From: Burkholderia thailandensis E264
GTDB taxonomy: Bacteria > Pseudomonadota > Gammaproteobacteria > Burkholderiales > Burkholderiaceae
Assembly (NCBI RefSeq): GCF_000012365.1
Contig: NC_007650.1
Span: 1,860,001-1,924,000, forward strand
Reading direction: 5' to 3'
DNA length: 64,000 nucleotides
Part shown: one piece after another, positions 1 to 8,572 of the stretch
Position numbering within the stretch: the first letter of the stretch is position 1
How the letters are laid out: each line of letters opens with the position of its first letter
Made by a program: the position numbers and the translations under genes
The notes under the pieces: model-generated
Databases searched by the model: none
Told to the model about the DNA's origin: nothing
Seen by the model: the letters and a program-made list of their open reading frames with translations, nothing else

Positions 1-2024
1 AGGTGACGGTGCGCAACACGACCGAGCGCAAGATGGATGTCGTCGTGACGCCGCGCGTGCCGGGCGTCGACGTCGCGCCGCAACAGGTGTCGCTCGCGCC
101 CGATTCCGCGCGCGAAATCGCGTGGACGGTCACGGTGCCCGAAGCGTCGATGGGCGGCGGCGCGGCGGCGGGCGCGCTGAACTGGCGCATCGAGGCGGCC
201 GAACAAGGCGGCAAGCGCGCGGCCGACGCGCTCGCCGTCGCGCAGAAGGTCGTGCCGGCGCTGCCCGTGACGGTCCAGCAGGCAACGCTCGCGCAAGTCG
301 ACGGCACGCTGACCGTGCCCGTCGCGCCGCCCGCCGGCGCGACGCTCGACGCGCACGGCGCGCCGCGCGGCGGCGTCGCGGTATCGCTGCAATCCCAGCT
401 CGCCGACGGGCTGCCCGGCGTGCGCCGCTGGTTCGAGCGCTATCCGTACCGCTGCCTCGAGCAGCAGGCGTCCCGCGCGATCGGCCTGCGCGATCCGGCG
501 CAATGGCAGGCGCTCGCCGCGCGGATGCCGGTCTATCTCGATCGCGACGGGCTCGCGAGCTACTTCCCGCCGTCGTCCGACGATGCGCACGGCGGCAACC
601 CGTCGCTGTCCGCGTACCTGCTCGTGCTCGCCGACGAGGCAAGCCGCGCCGACGCGCGCTTCGCGCTGCCCGAGGACGTGCGCACGCAGCTCGAATCCGG
701 GCTCGCGCGCTTCGTCGAAGGGCGCATCGAGCGCGATACGTGGGCGCCGCGCCAGGATCGCGACCTGCGCAAGCTCGCGGCGATCGAGGCGCTGTCGCGC
801 TACGGCGCCGCGCAAGGCCGGATGCTCGGCTCGATCGAGATCGCGCCGAACCAGTGGCCGACGTCGGCCGTGCTCGACTATCACGCGATCCTCACGCGCG
901 TGCAGGACATCGCGCAGCGCGACGAGAAGCGCGCGCAGGCCGAGCAGATCCTGCGCGCGCGGCTGACCTACCAGGGCACGCAGCTCGTGTTCTCCAGCGC
1001 GCGCGACGACGACCTGTGGTGGCTGATGACGAGCAACGAGACGAACGCGGCGCGCCTCGCGCTCGAGTTCGCCGGCGATGCGGGCTGGAAGGACGAGATG
1101 CCGCGCGTCGCGGCCGGCCTGCTCGCGCTGCAGAGGAACGGGGCGTGGCGGACGACGACCGCGAACGCGCTCGGCCTGCTCGCCGTCGAGCGCTTCTCGC
1201 GCGCGTACGAGCGCGCGCCTGTTGCCGGGGCGACGAAGATCGCGCTCGGCGGCGAGGCGCTTTCGATCGCGTGGACGCAGCCGGCGGGTACGACGGGCAC
1301 GATGAGCACGACGGGCACCGCGGGCGCAGCGGGGACGGCCGGCGCGTCGGCTGCGGCGACCGCGAAGCCGGCCGGCGCGAAATCGAGCGCGCCGTCGCCG
1401 TCGAGCGGCACGCCTTCGCCGAGCGCCGCGACGCGGGCCGCCGCCGCGCATGGCGTGACGCTGCCGTGGCCGCGCGGCGCACGCGCGCCGGGCACGTTGT
1501 CGATCGTGCACGAAGGCAGTGGGCGGCCGTGGGCGACGATCGAAAGCCTCGCCGCGGTGCCGCTGCGCGCGCCGTTCGCGGCCGGCTACCGGATCTCGAA
1601 AACGGTCACGCCGGTGTCGCCCGCGGTCAGCGGCGCGCTCACGCGCGGCGACGTGCTGCGCGTGCGCCTCGACATCGACGCGCACAGCGACATGACGTGG
1701 GTGGTCGTCAACGATCCGATCCCGGCCGGCGCGACGATCCTCGGCTCCGGCCTCGGCCGCGATTCCGAGGCCGCGACGCAGGGCGAGAAGTCGCCCGACG
1801 GCGCGTGGCCCGCGTTCGTCGAGCGCGACTTCGACGGCTATCGCGCGTACTACGACTATCTGCCGAAGGGCAAGCTCACGGTCGAGTACACGGTGCGCGT
1901 GAACAGCGTCGGCACGTTCGGGCTGCCGCCGACGCGCGTCGAGGCGCTCTACGCGCCGTCCGTGTACGGGCTGTGGCCGAACCCGCCGATGACGGTCAGG
2001 CCGGCCGTCGCGGGCAAGCCGTGA
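1..2024 (+). CDS. alpha-2-macroglobulin family protein, C-terminal part (cut by window edge)
   Basis: The open frame enters from the left edge and ends at TGA 2022-2024, so only about the last 670 residues are visible. It contains the thioester motif CLEQ (Cys codon at 452-454, in the context RYPYRCLEQQ), followed by an alpha-helical thioester-domain region and a C-terminal receptor-binding-like beta domain. Bacterial members are large periplasmic lipoproteins thought to trap foreign proteases. An Ala/Thr/Ser/Pro-rich low-complexity stretch (about nt 1290-1450) interrupts the C-terminal half and looks like a linker. The pbpC gene follows after 7 bases, the usual pairing for this type, where peptidoglycan repair and protease defence are thought to cooperate. 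The family call is firm; the N-terminus cannot be judged. Confidence 0.9.
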   Translation, partial: VTVRNTTERKMDVVVTPRVPGVDVAPQQVSLAPDSAREIAWTVTVPEASMGGGAAAGALNWRIEAAEQGGKRAADALAVAQKVVPALPVTVQQATLAQVDGTLTVPVAPPAGATLDAHGAPRGGVAVSLQSQLADGLPGVRRWFERYPYRCLEQQASRAIGLRDPAQWQALAARMPVYLDRDGLASYFPPSSDDAHGGNPSLSAYLLVLADEASRADARFALPEDVRTQLESGLARFVEGRIERDTWAPRQDRDLRKLAAIEALSRYGAAQGRMLGSIEIAPNQWPTSAVLDYHAILTRVQDIAQRDEKRAQAEQILRARLTYQGTQLVFSSARDDDLWWLMTSNETNAARLALEFAGDAGWKDEMPRVAAGLLALQRNGAWRTTTANALGLLAVERFSRAYERAPVAGATKIALGGEALSIAWTQPAGTTGTMSTTGTAGAAGTAGASAAATAKPAGAKSSAPSPSSGTPSPSAATRAAAAHGVTLPWPRGARAPGTLSIVHEGSGRPWATIESLAAVPLRAPFAAGYRISKTVTPVSPAVSGALTRGDVLRVRLDIDAHSDMTWVVVNDPIPAGATILGSGLGRDSEAATQGEKSPDGAWPAFVERDFDGYRAYYDYLPKGKLTVEYTVRVNSVGTFGLPPTRVEALYAPSVYGLWPNPPMTVRPAVAGKP

Positions 2025-2031
2025 GCAGGCG

Positions 2032-4566
2032 ATGAGCGGGTTCGCGTCGACGCTCGCGCGGCGGGTCGCGCAAGCGGCCGTGCCGCAGTGGGTTTGGCCG
2101 TTCGCCGGACCGGCCGGGTGGCCGTTCGGTTCGGCGTTCACGGCGCTCGCGCTCGGCCCCCTGCTCTTTGCGCCGCCCGTTCGGCCGCGCGCCCGGCAGA
2201 ATCCGCGCCCGTGCGCCGCGCCGCGGCGCGCGGCGCTCCCGCGCGCGCGAACGGCCGCGCGCCGCGCGCTCGCCGCCGCGATGCTCGCCGCGCCGCTCGC
2301 CGCGCACGCGCTGCCGGCCTATGACGACGTGCGCCGCGACTGGCGCAGCTCCGACTGGGTGCTGCTCGCGCGCGACGGCACGCCGCTTCAGCGCACGCGC
2401 GTCGATCTCGCCGAGCGGCGCGGCGACTGGGTCGCGCTCGCCGACGTGTCACCCGCGTTTCGCGAGGCGATCGTCGTATCGGAGGACAAGCGCTTCTACG
2501 CGCACAGCGGCGTCGACTGGCGCGGCATCGCGGGCGCCGCGTGGGGCAATCTGTGGAACGAGCGCACGCGCGGCGCGTCGACGGTGACGATGCAACTGGC
2601 CGGCCTGCTGAGCGACACGCCGCGCCGCTCGGGCCAGCGCTCGCTGCCGCAGAAGGCCGTGCAGGCGATGGACGCGCTGCGGCTCGAGCGCGGCTGGCGC
2701 AAGGACCAGATCCTCGAGGCGTATCTGAATCTCGTGCCGTTTCGCGGCGAGACGGTCGGGCTCGACGCGATGTCGCACGCGCTGTTCGGCAAGGCCCCGT
2801 CGGGGCTCGACGTGCGCGAATCGGCCGTCGCCGCCGCGCTCGTGCGCGCGCCGAACGCGTCCGCCGCGAAGGTCGCCGAGCGCGCGTGCCGAATCCTGCG
2901 CGACATGCGCGCGGCGCAGCCGTGCGAAGCGCTCGACGGCTACGTGCGCTTCGTCACGTCCGCCCCGCCGAATGCCATGCGCGACGACGGCGAAGCGCTC
3001 GCGCCGCACTTCGCGCGGCGCGTCGCGGCCGAGGCGAAGCCCGGCGCGGGCGCGCGCGTGCGCTCGACGCTCGACGCGCCGCTGCAGCGCTTCGCGCGCG
3101 ACACGCTCACGCGCGCACTCGCCGAGCTGAACGCGCCCGCCCATCGGCGCAACGTGCAGGACGGCGCGCTCGTCGTGATCGACAACGCGACGGGCGAGAT
3201 CCGCGCCTGGGTGGGCTCGTCGGGCGCGCTGTCGGCCGCGCGCGACGTCGACGCGGTGCTCGCGCCGCGCCAGGCCGGCTCGACGCTCAAGCCGTTTCTG
3301 TACGCGCAGGCGATCGACGAGCGGCGGCTGACCGCCGCGTCGCTGCTCGACGACGCGCCGATCAACCTCGCCACGGGCGGCGGCCTGTACATTCCGCAAA
3401 ACTACGACAGGCACTTCAAGGGCTGGGTCAGCGTGCGCACCGCGCTCGGCGGATCGCTGAACGTGCCCGCCGTGCGCACGCTCGTGCTCGTGAGCCCGCA
3501 CCGCTTCGCGCGCACGCTGACGGCGCTCGGGCTGCCGCTCGCCGAAGAAGGCGACTACTACGGCTTCAGCCTCGCGCTCGGCAGCGCCGACGTCACGCTG
3601 CTGTCGCTCGCGAACGCGTATCGCGCGCTCGCGAACGGCGGCGTCGCGCGCGCGACGCGCGACATGCCGGGCGACAGCGGAAACGATGCGTTCGCGCCGC
3701 CGCGCGTCCCTTCGGGCGTTTCGAAATCGAAGATCGCCACGCCCGCGGCTTCCGCGCGAGCGGTTTCCACGGCGGCCGCTTCGAAGTCGGCGGGCTCCAG
3801 ACAGACGGCGCGGCCCGCGCGCGCCGCGGCCGGCACGCGCGTATTCAGCGAAGCCGCGGCCTACATCGTCACCGACATCCTCGCCGACAACAACGCGCGC
3901 GTACGCACGTTCGGCTTCGACAGCCCGCTCGCGACGCGCTTCTTCTCCGCGGTCAAGACGGGCACCAGCAAGGACATGCGCGACAACTGGGCGCTCGGCT
4001 ACACGTCGCGCTACACGGTCGGCGTGTGGGTCGGCAACGCGGACGGCTCGCCGATGTGGGACGTGTCCGGCGTCACGGGCGCGGCGCCCGTGTGGGCCGC
4101 GATCGTCGGCTACCTGCACCGCGATCTCGCGAGCCGCGCGCCGCGCCCGCCCGCGGGCGTCGAGCAGCGCCGCGTCGCGTTCGAGCGCGGCGTCGAGCCC
4201 GCGCGCCCCGAGTGGTTCGTCGCCGGCACCGCGCTCGACACGGTGCGGCTCGCCGCGCCCGCGACAGCCGGCACCGGCGGGCCGCTTGCGATCGGCGCGC
4301 CCACCGACGGCACGATCTTCGCGATCGATCCGGACATTCCGCCGAAGCATCAGCGGATCCGGTTCGAGCGCGCGCCGGGCCATGCGGAGCGCAGCTCGTG
4401 GCGGCTCGACGGCAAGGTGATCGGACACGGCGACAGGCTCGCGTGGATGCCGTGGCCGGGAACGCACCGGCTCGAACTCGTCGACGCGCGCGGCAACGTC
4501 GCGGACACGGTCGGCTTCGAGGTGCGCGGCGCGTTCGCGAGGACGGCGGCGAATTCGGGGCGGTGA
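2032..4566 (+). CDS. pbpC: penicillin-binding protein 1C
   Basis: Bifunctional peptidoglycan synthase of 844 aa, a normal length for PBP1C. The glycosyltransferase domain has the catalytic-Glu motif SEDKRFYAHSGVDW near residue 148 and GASTVTMQ further on. The transpeptidase domain shows SxxK in GSTLKPF (about 417-420), an SLN motif, and KTGTS near 642. The C-terminal PBP1C-type domain follows, containing WRLDGKVIG. A hydrophobic segment at about residues 78-95 should be the membrane anchor. The roughly 75 residues before it are Arg/Pro-rich and unusual, so the true start may lie further in than ATG 2032. The gene sits directly behind the alpha-2-macroglobulin gene, almost certainly in one transcript. 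Confidence 0.93.
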   Translation: MSGFASTLARRVAQAAVPQWVWPFAGPAGWPFGSAFTALALGPLLFAPPVRPRARQNPRPCAAPRRAALPRARTAARRALAAAMLAAPLAAHALPAYDDVRRDWRSSDWVLLARDGTPLQRTRVDLAERRGDWVALADVSPAFREAIVVSEDKRFYAHSGVDWRGIAGAAWGNLWNERTRGASTVTMQLAGLLSDTPRRSGQRSLPQKAVQAMDALRLERGWRKDQILEAYLNLVPFRGETVGLDAMSHALFGKAPSGLDVRESAVAAALVRAPNASAAKVAERACRILRDMRAAQPCEALDGYVRFVTSAPPNAMRDDGEALAPHFARRVAAEAKPGAGARVRSTLDAPLQRFARDTLTRALAELNAPAHRRNVQDGALVVIDNATGEIRAWVGSSGALSAARDVDAVLAPRQAGSTLKPFLYAQAIDERRLTAASLLDDAPINLATGGGLYIPQNYDRHFKGWVSVRTALGGSLNVPAVRTLVLVSPHRFARTLTALGLPLAEEGDYYGFSLALGSADVTLLSLANAYRALANGGVARATRDMPGDSGNDAFAPPRVPSGVSKSKIATPAASARAVSTAAASKSAGSRQTARPARAAAGTRVFSEAAAYIVTDILADNNARVRTFGFDSPLATRFFSAVKTGTSKDMRDNWALGYTSRYTVGVWVGNADGSPMWDVSGVTGAAPVWAAIVGYLHRDLASRAPRPPAGVEQRRVAFERGVEPARPEWFVAGTALDTVRLAAPATAGTGGPLAIGAPTDGTIFAIDPDIPPKHQRIRFERAPGHAERSSWRLDGKVIGHGDRLAWMPWPGTHRLELVDARGNVADTVGFEVRGAFARTAANSGR

Positions 4567-4847
4567 CGCGAACTGGGCGCCAGCGGCGCTTTGCTCGCAC
4601 CGCGAGCGGCGCGCGTCATCGAGCCCGCGCGGCGCTTCGCGCCGACTCGTGCCGCGACCGCGAACGCGCTCCATCCGGGCGACGCCGATTGACGCCGATT
4701 GCGGGCATGCGCGAGGCCGCCAGTTGTCGCGCCGGCAACAGCGCGGCGGCCGCGAACACGCCCGGCATTCGCCGCCGACGCGCCGACGCTGCGCGTCGCG
4801 CATCCGGCAGTCGCGGTCATGCGCGTGCCGGCCGAAGCGGCCCCCGT

Positions 4848-5468
4848 TCACAGCGCATCGAGAAACTGCTCGAGCGCCGCCTTCATCTTGTGGATCGCCG
4901 CGTCCGGCAGCAGCATCACGAGCTTCGCGACAAAGCCGCCGTGCTCGAGCGTGAAATGCACTTCGAGCAACAGCGCGACATCCCAGCGGCCGAGACGCTC
5001 GTCGCCGAGCGCCGTCGCGAGCGAGCCGGGCGGCACGAACGTCGGGCGCAGGAACGTGAGCCGCCGGTCGAGCTGCTCGAACACGCTGTGCACGCACGCG
5101 CCGACGAGCAGGCTCGCGATGTCGGAGAGCACCTCGTCCTCGATGTCGTCCGTCGCGTCGTCGTAGCCCATCAGCTCCTTCAGCTCGCGCCGCCCGTCGC
5201 CGCCGAACAGCACGAGCGCCTCGCCGCAGATGTCGGACTGGAACGACTGCCGCACCGGCCGCGGCATGTCCGCGCGCCGCTCGCAGCGCTGCAGTTCGTC
5301 GAGCAGTTCACGCGCGCTGACAAGCTTGATGTCGGGCACCGAAAGCGTGACGAACGCGCCGAGCAGCTTCGCGAGCGCGGCGCCCGCGCGGCCCATGCCG
5401 ATGTTCGAGATCTCCTGAAGAGCGTCGCGATGCTCTTCGGTCAGCGCGATGTCATTCATAGAGGCCAT
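4848..5468 (-). CDS. CheC-like phosphatase
   Basis: Protein of 206 aa in the CheC/FliY/CheX fold. CheC proteins dephosphorylate CheY-P. The first active-site motif is intact: D15-x3-E19-x2-N22-x22-P45. In the pseudo-duplicated second half the same spacing survives but the key residues are changed (Glu to Asp and Asn to Ser, with x22-Pro kept), so only one site looks functional. It is the last gene of an operon with a histidine kinase and a CheY-like receiver and overlaps the receiver gene by 17 bases, so the receiver is the likely substrate. ATG 5459 is an alternative start. No chemotaxis or flagellar genes lie nearby. Confidence 0.85.
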   Translation of the reverse strand: MASMNDIALTEEHRDALQEISNIGMGRAGAALAKLLGAFVTLSVPDIKLVSARELLDELQRCERRADMPRPVRQSFQSDICGEALVLFGGDGRRELKELMGYDDATDDIEDEVLSDIASLLVGACVHSVFEQLDRRLTFLRPTFVPPGSLATALGDERLGRWDVALLLEVHFTLEHGGFVAKLVMLLPDAAIHKMKAALEQFLDAL

Positions 5469-5820
5469 ACCCCTTGAGGATCGGCACGATCCGCTCCGTG
5501 CTCACCGGCTTCGCGACGAAGCCGATCGCGCCGAACGCCATCACGCGCTCGACGGCGCCCGCCTGGATGTCGGCCGACACGACGATCACGAACGCGTCGA
5601 GTCCGTCCTCGCGGATGCGCTCGAGCACCTGAAAGCCGTCCATCACCGGCATCGTCAGGTCGAGAAAGATCACGGCCCCCTTGCCCGCGCGATAGTGCGA
5701 CAACGCCTCCTCGCCGTTCGACGCCTGCGTGATCTCCACGTCCCAGTCGGGCGGCAGCGACTTGATCAACAGCTTGCGGGCCAACGTCGAATCGTCGACC
5801 ACCAGCACGGGCAATGCCAT
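5452..5820 (-). CDS. CheY-like single-domain response regulator
   Basis: Stand-alone receiver of 122 aa with no output domain. The acidic pair D9/D10 (VVDDS), phospho-acceptor D54 (FLDLTMP), S82 and K104 (AKP) are all present, so it should be phosphorylatable. It lies between its probable kinase (10 bases upstream) and a CheC-type phosphatase (overlapping downstream). That arrangement suggests a phosphorylation-dephosphorylation cycle controlling a protein-protein target rather than transcription. Target unknown. Confidence 0.93.
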   Translation of the reverse strand: MALPVLVVDDSTLARKLLIKSLPPDWDVEITQASNGEEALSHYRAGKGAVIFLDLTMPVMDGFQVLERIREDGLDAFVIVVSADIQAGAVERVMAFGAIGFVAKPVSTERIVPILKGYGLYE

Positions 5821-5830
5821 GATGTCCTCC

Positions 5831-7255
5831 TCAGCGAGCGATGCCGGATGCGGCCGGCGTCGAATGGGAACCCGGTGCCGCGTCGGGCCGCTGCGCGCCA
5901 GCCTGCTCGACAGGCAGCGTCACGCGAAACGTCGTGCCCGCGCCGGGCGCGCTCGACACCGCGATCTCGCCGCCATGCGCGCTGACGATGCCGTAGGCGA
6001 CCGACAGCCCGAGCCCCGTGCCCTTGCCGACCGGCTTCGTCGTGAAGAACGGATCGAAGATCCGCTTGAGGTTCTCGGGCGCGATCCCGCAACCCGCATC
6101 GACGACCTCGAACCAGATCCGCGCGGCTTCGTCCGCGTCCACGCCCGTACGGATCGTGATCGTGCCGCGCGGCGCGTCGCCGTGGCCGCCATGGCCGCCG
6201 TCCGCGCGCATGCTCGCATACGACTGCGCGGCGTTCACGACGAGGTTCAGCACGACCTGATTGACCTGCGACGGAATGCAGCGAACCATCGGCAGCGGCG
6301 CGTACTCGCGCACGAGATCGGCCGCGTATTTCACCTCGTTGCGCACGATGTTCAGCGTCGATTCGATGCAGTGATGGATGTCGACCCATTCCCACTGATG
6401 CACGCTGTCGACTCGGGAAAAATCGCGCAGATCGACGACGATCTTGCGCACGCGCGCGAGCCCTTCCTTCGATTCGTCGACGAGCGCCGGCGCGTCCTCG
6501 CACAGATAGTCGAGATCCGCCTCCCGCGCGAGCTCGGCGAGCGACGGCGCGAGCTGCGGCTGCCGCTCGGCGACGAGCCGCCCGACCGCGTGCGCATGCG
6601 CGATCAGCGCGGCGAGATAACCGCCGAGCGTGTTCACGTTCGACAGCACGAACCCGACCGGATTGTTGATCTCGTGCGCGATGCCGGCGGCGAGCTGGCC
6701 GATCGCGGCGAGCTTCTCCGACTGTAGCAGTTGCTGATGCGCGTGCGCGAGCTCGCGGTTCAGGTCCGACAGCTCCGCGTGGCGCGCGGTCAGCTCGGCG
6801 AGCGCTTCGGTCAGCCGCTTCTCGCGGTTTTGCAGCGCTTCGTGCGCGATGCAGACGTCGGTCGCGTCGACGATCGTCACGCCCACCGCGACAACGCCGC
6901 CGCGCCCGTCGTCGAGCGGCACGAAGCTGCAGTTCTGCCGCATCGCGTCGATCGTGCCGGTGATCGGCCGCGAATGGTCGAAGCGGAACAAATAGGGCCG
7001 ATGCTCCCATGACGTGTACATCGCGACGCCGAGCACGAACACGCTCTCGAGCTTCTTGCGCAGCCAGCGCGCCGGCAGCTCGGGAAAGAGCCCGAACAGG
7101 TCCTGGCCGATCGCGTCGTCGCGCGAGCGGCCCGTGTGGTACTGCATGAAGCCGTTCCACGCGAGGATGCGCATGTCGCGACCGACCGAGAACACGCCGC
7201 AGTTGAGCTGCTCGACGATCGCTTCGGACATCTGCATACCGGTGGATTCAGACAT
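5831..7255 (-). CDS. cytoplasmic PAS-domain sensor histidine kinase
   Basis: About 474 aa from the ATG at 7255. An in-frame extension to 7339 adds an Arg-rich stretch and is less likely. Order of domains: N-terminal PAS-like sensor (about 10-130, with VEQLNCGVFSVGRDMRI), a coiled-coil linker, an H-box in AAGIAHEINNPVGF, then N, G1 (VDAGCGIAPEN), F (FDPFFTTKP) and G2 (GTGLGLSVAYG) boxes of the catalytic domain. No membrane segment is visible, so the signal is presumably cytosolic or redox. It is the first gene of a kinase, CheY, CheC operon. A Pro/Ala-rich tail follows the ATPase domain. Confidence 0.93.
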   Translation of the reverse strand: MSESTGMQMSEAIVEQLNCGVFSVGRDMRILAWNGFMQYHTGRSRDDAIGQDLFGLFPELPARWLRKKLESVFVLGVAMYTSWEHRPYLFRFDHSRPITGTIDAMRQNCSFVPLDDGRGGVVAVGVTIVDATDVCIAHEALQNREKRLTEALAELTARHAELSDLNRELAHAHQQLLQSEKLAAIGQLAAGIAHEINNPVGFVLSNVNTLGGYLAALIAHAHAVGRLVAERQPQLAPSLAELAREADLDYLCEDAPALVDESKEGLARVRKIVVDLRDFSRVDSVHQWEWVDIHHCIESTLNIVRNEVKYAADLVREYAPLPMVRCIPSQVNQVVLNLVVNAAQSYASMRADGGHGGHGDAPRGTITIRTGVDADEAARIWFEVVDAGCGIAPENLKRIFDPFFTTKPVGKGTGLGLSVAYGIVSAHGGEIAVSSAPGAGTTFRVTLPVEQAGAQRPDAAPGSHSTPAASGIAR

Positions 7256-7525
7256 GGCGCGGCTTCGGTTCGTGCGGAATCGGTCGAGAAACGGCCGGCG
7301 CCGCGCGCATCGCGCGAAACGGAGAACCGCTTCCAACAATCCGGATTACGGCCGAGGCGCGCGGCGGCCCCATCCGTGGAATCCCTGCCCGAATCGGCGG
7401 CGCGGCGCGCCGTGCCCCGGCGGGCGGGCCCGCCGTACGACGCCGCAACGCCCGCGGCCGCCTCGCCCATCCATCGGCGCACGGAAGACGCGACGCGTCA
7501 CCGCCTCGACCAGCGCCGATCGCGC

Positions 7526-7559
7526 GTGACGTTCGGCGCGTCGGCGCGCCGAACGTCAC
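7526..7559 (-). terminator. perfect hairpin at the 3' end of the secreted-protein gene
   Basis: A perfect 15-bp inverted repeat (arms 7526-7540 and 7545-7559, 4-base loop) overlaps the stop codon of the gene at 7556-8035. There is no T-tract on either side, so termination would be Rho-assisted, or the stem may mainly protect the mRNA 3' end. The rest of 7256-7525 holds nothing recognisable. Confidence 0.55.
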
Positions 7560-8035
7560 TGAACCCGTTTCAGAAACGCGACATTGGGCTGCGCGCCGGG
7601 GATCTGGCCGCCCGGATAATAGCCGCACTTCGACGGATCGGACGAATATCCGACCGGCTGCCAGTTCGACGGCCACGAAAAACTCCAGCATGCGGAAATG
7701 GACGACCCCAACGGCATGTCGCGGAAATAGGTCATTTCCTGCCAATTGGGGCCCGGCAGCCCGCCCGGCGGAATGCAATCCGGGTTGTTGCGCTGATTCG
7801 TGATGATCCAGCCGGAAGCGATCTGGGTTGGAAAGCCGGCGATGACTTTCGTCCGGTAGTTATAGAAACAGGCCGACACCGTCGGCGCGCCGTTCTGCCC
7901 GATTCCCGGCGTGAGCCCCACCGCCGCGGGATCGGGAATGCCGGGCAGCGACTGCGCGCGCACGGCTCCCGACTGGACGCACAACGCGGCGGCGGCCGCG
8001 AAGAAAAGGCGGAGCATGCTGCGACTGCGTTTCAT
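7556..8035 (-). CDS. small secreted hypothetical protein
   Basis: 159 aa from ATG 8035, chosen because AGGAG lies 7 bases upstream; an in-frame ATG at 8092 lacks this. Residues 1-26 form a clear Sec signal peptide (basic start, FFAAAAALC core, cleavage after VRAQ). The mature protein is rich in Trp, Tyr, Pro and Gly with four Cys, suggesting a small disulfide-stabilised periplasmic or extracellular protein. I do not recognise a family. The gene is single, ends in a strong hairpin, and faces away from the ATP-grasp cassette. Confidence 0.75.
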   Translation of the reverse strand: MKRSRSMLRLFFAAAAALCVQSGAVRAQSLPGIPDPAAVGLTPGIGQNGAPTVSACFYNYRTKVIAGFPTQIASGWIITNQRNNPDCIPPGGLPGPNWQEMTYFRDMPLGSSISACWSFSWPSNWQPVGYSSDPSKCGYYPGGQIPGAQPNVAFLKRVQ

Positions 8036-8572
8036 GTTTATCTCCTTTGATGGCTTGTTCGAATCAAGCGACTTCGCGCTTTTTATGTTCACACCAGCGC
8101 GCCGGTCATTTTAATGACGCACTCTTTCCAAACCATCCAATTTTTTCAATTAAAAAATTATTTTGATAATAGTTTCACCATTCCATCCGGCTTCGATCGC
8201 ACCGCCCGGCCAATCGATATTAGGCGGCGAAATCTCCCATCCCCGATCGCCGTATGCGCCCTGCACGGCGGAATTTCGCCAACCGGAATACCCGCTCGGC
8301 AATCGCCCCAGCAGCTTCGAAATGTGCATGATGCCTTCCATCGCCGCACTTTTGCACACGCCCGCCGCGGTCCGATATCCCCTCATTCGAAAACATCATC
8401 GCCTCGATTTCAGCGGAAACCGAAACCGCGCATGAATCCATAAAAATATGGCAGCATGACGACACGCGTCCTCCGCGACAGAATGCACGCTTTCGTTGAC
8501 CATCGACAATCAATAATCGAACGCTAATTTTCGTCGACATATCGAAAAACACATTCGATCGATAAAGCGATC
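8036..8572. other. AT-richer intergenic region with no firm gene
   Basis: About 540 bases with visibly lower GC than the surroundings, including the AT-rich run at 8130-8180. It must hold the promoter of the secreted protein (leftward) and of the ATP-grasp gene (rightward). The only coding candidate is the 59-codon frame at 8150-8329, listed separately. The composition shift suggests acquired or decaying DNA. Confidence 0.5.
8150..8329 (-). CDS. possible 59-aa small protein
   Basis: Short frame starting at ATG 8329 with a GGAAGG ribosome-binding site 4 bases upstream. The product is unusual for random GC-rich DNA: it has four Trp, several Gly and Asn, few Arg, and a hydrophobic C-terminus (TIIKIIF). 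It resembles no family I know. It lies between the small secreted protein and the ATP-grasp gene, so it could be a real peptide or a relic of a decayed gene. Confidence 0.3.
   Translation of the reverse strand: MHISKLLGRLPSGYSGWRNSAVQGAYGDRGWEISPPNIDWPGGAIEAGWNGETIIKIIF

Noticed and set aside
2449..5097. 882-codon minus-strand frame under pbpC
   Set aside because: Antisense to a fully motif-complete PBP1C; product is Arg-rich with no recognisable domain.
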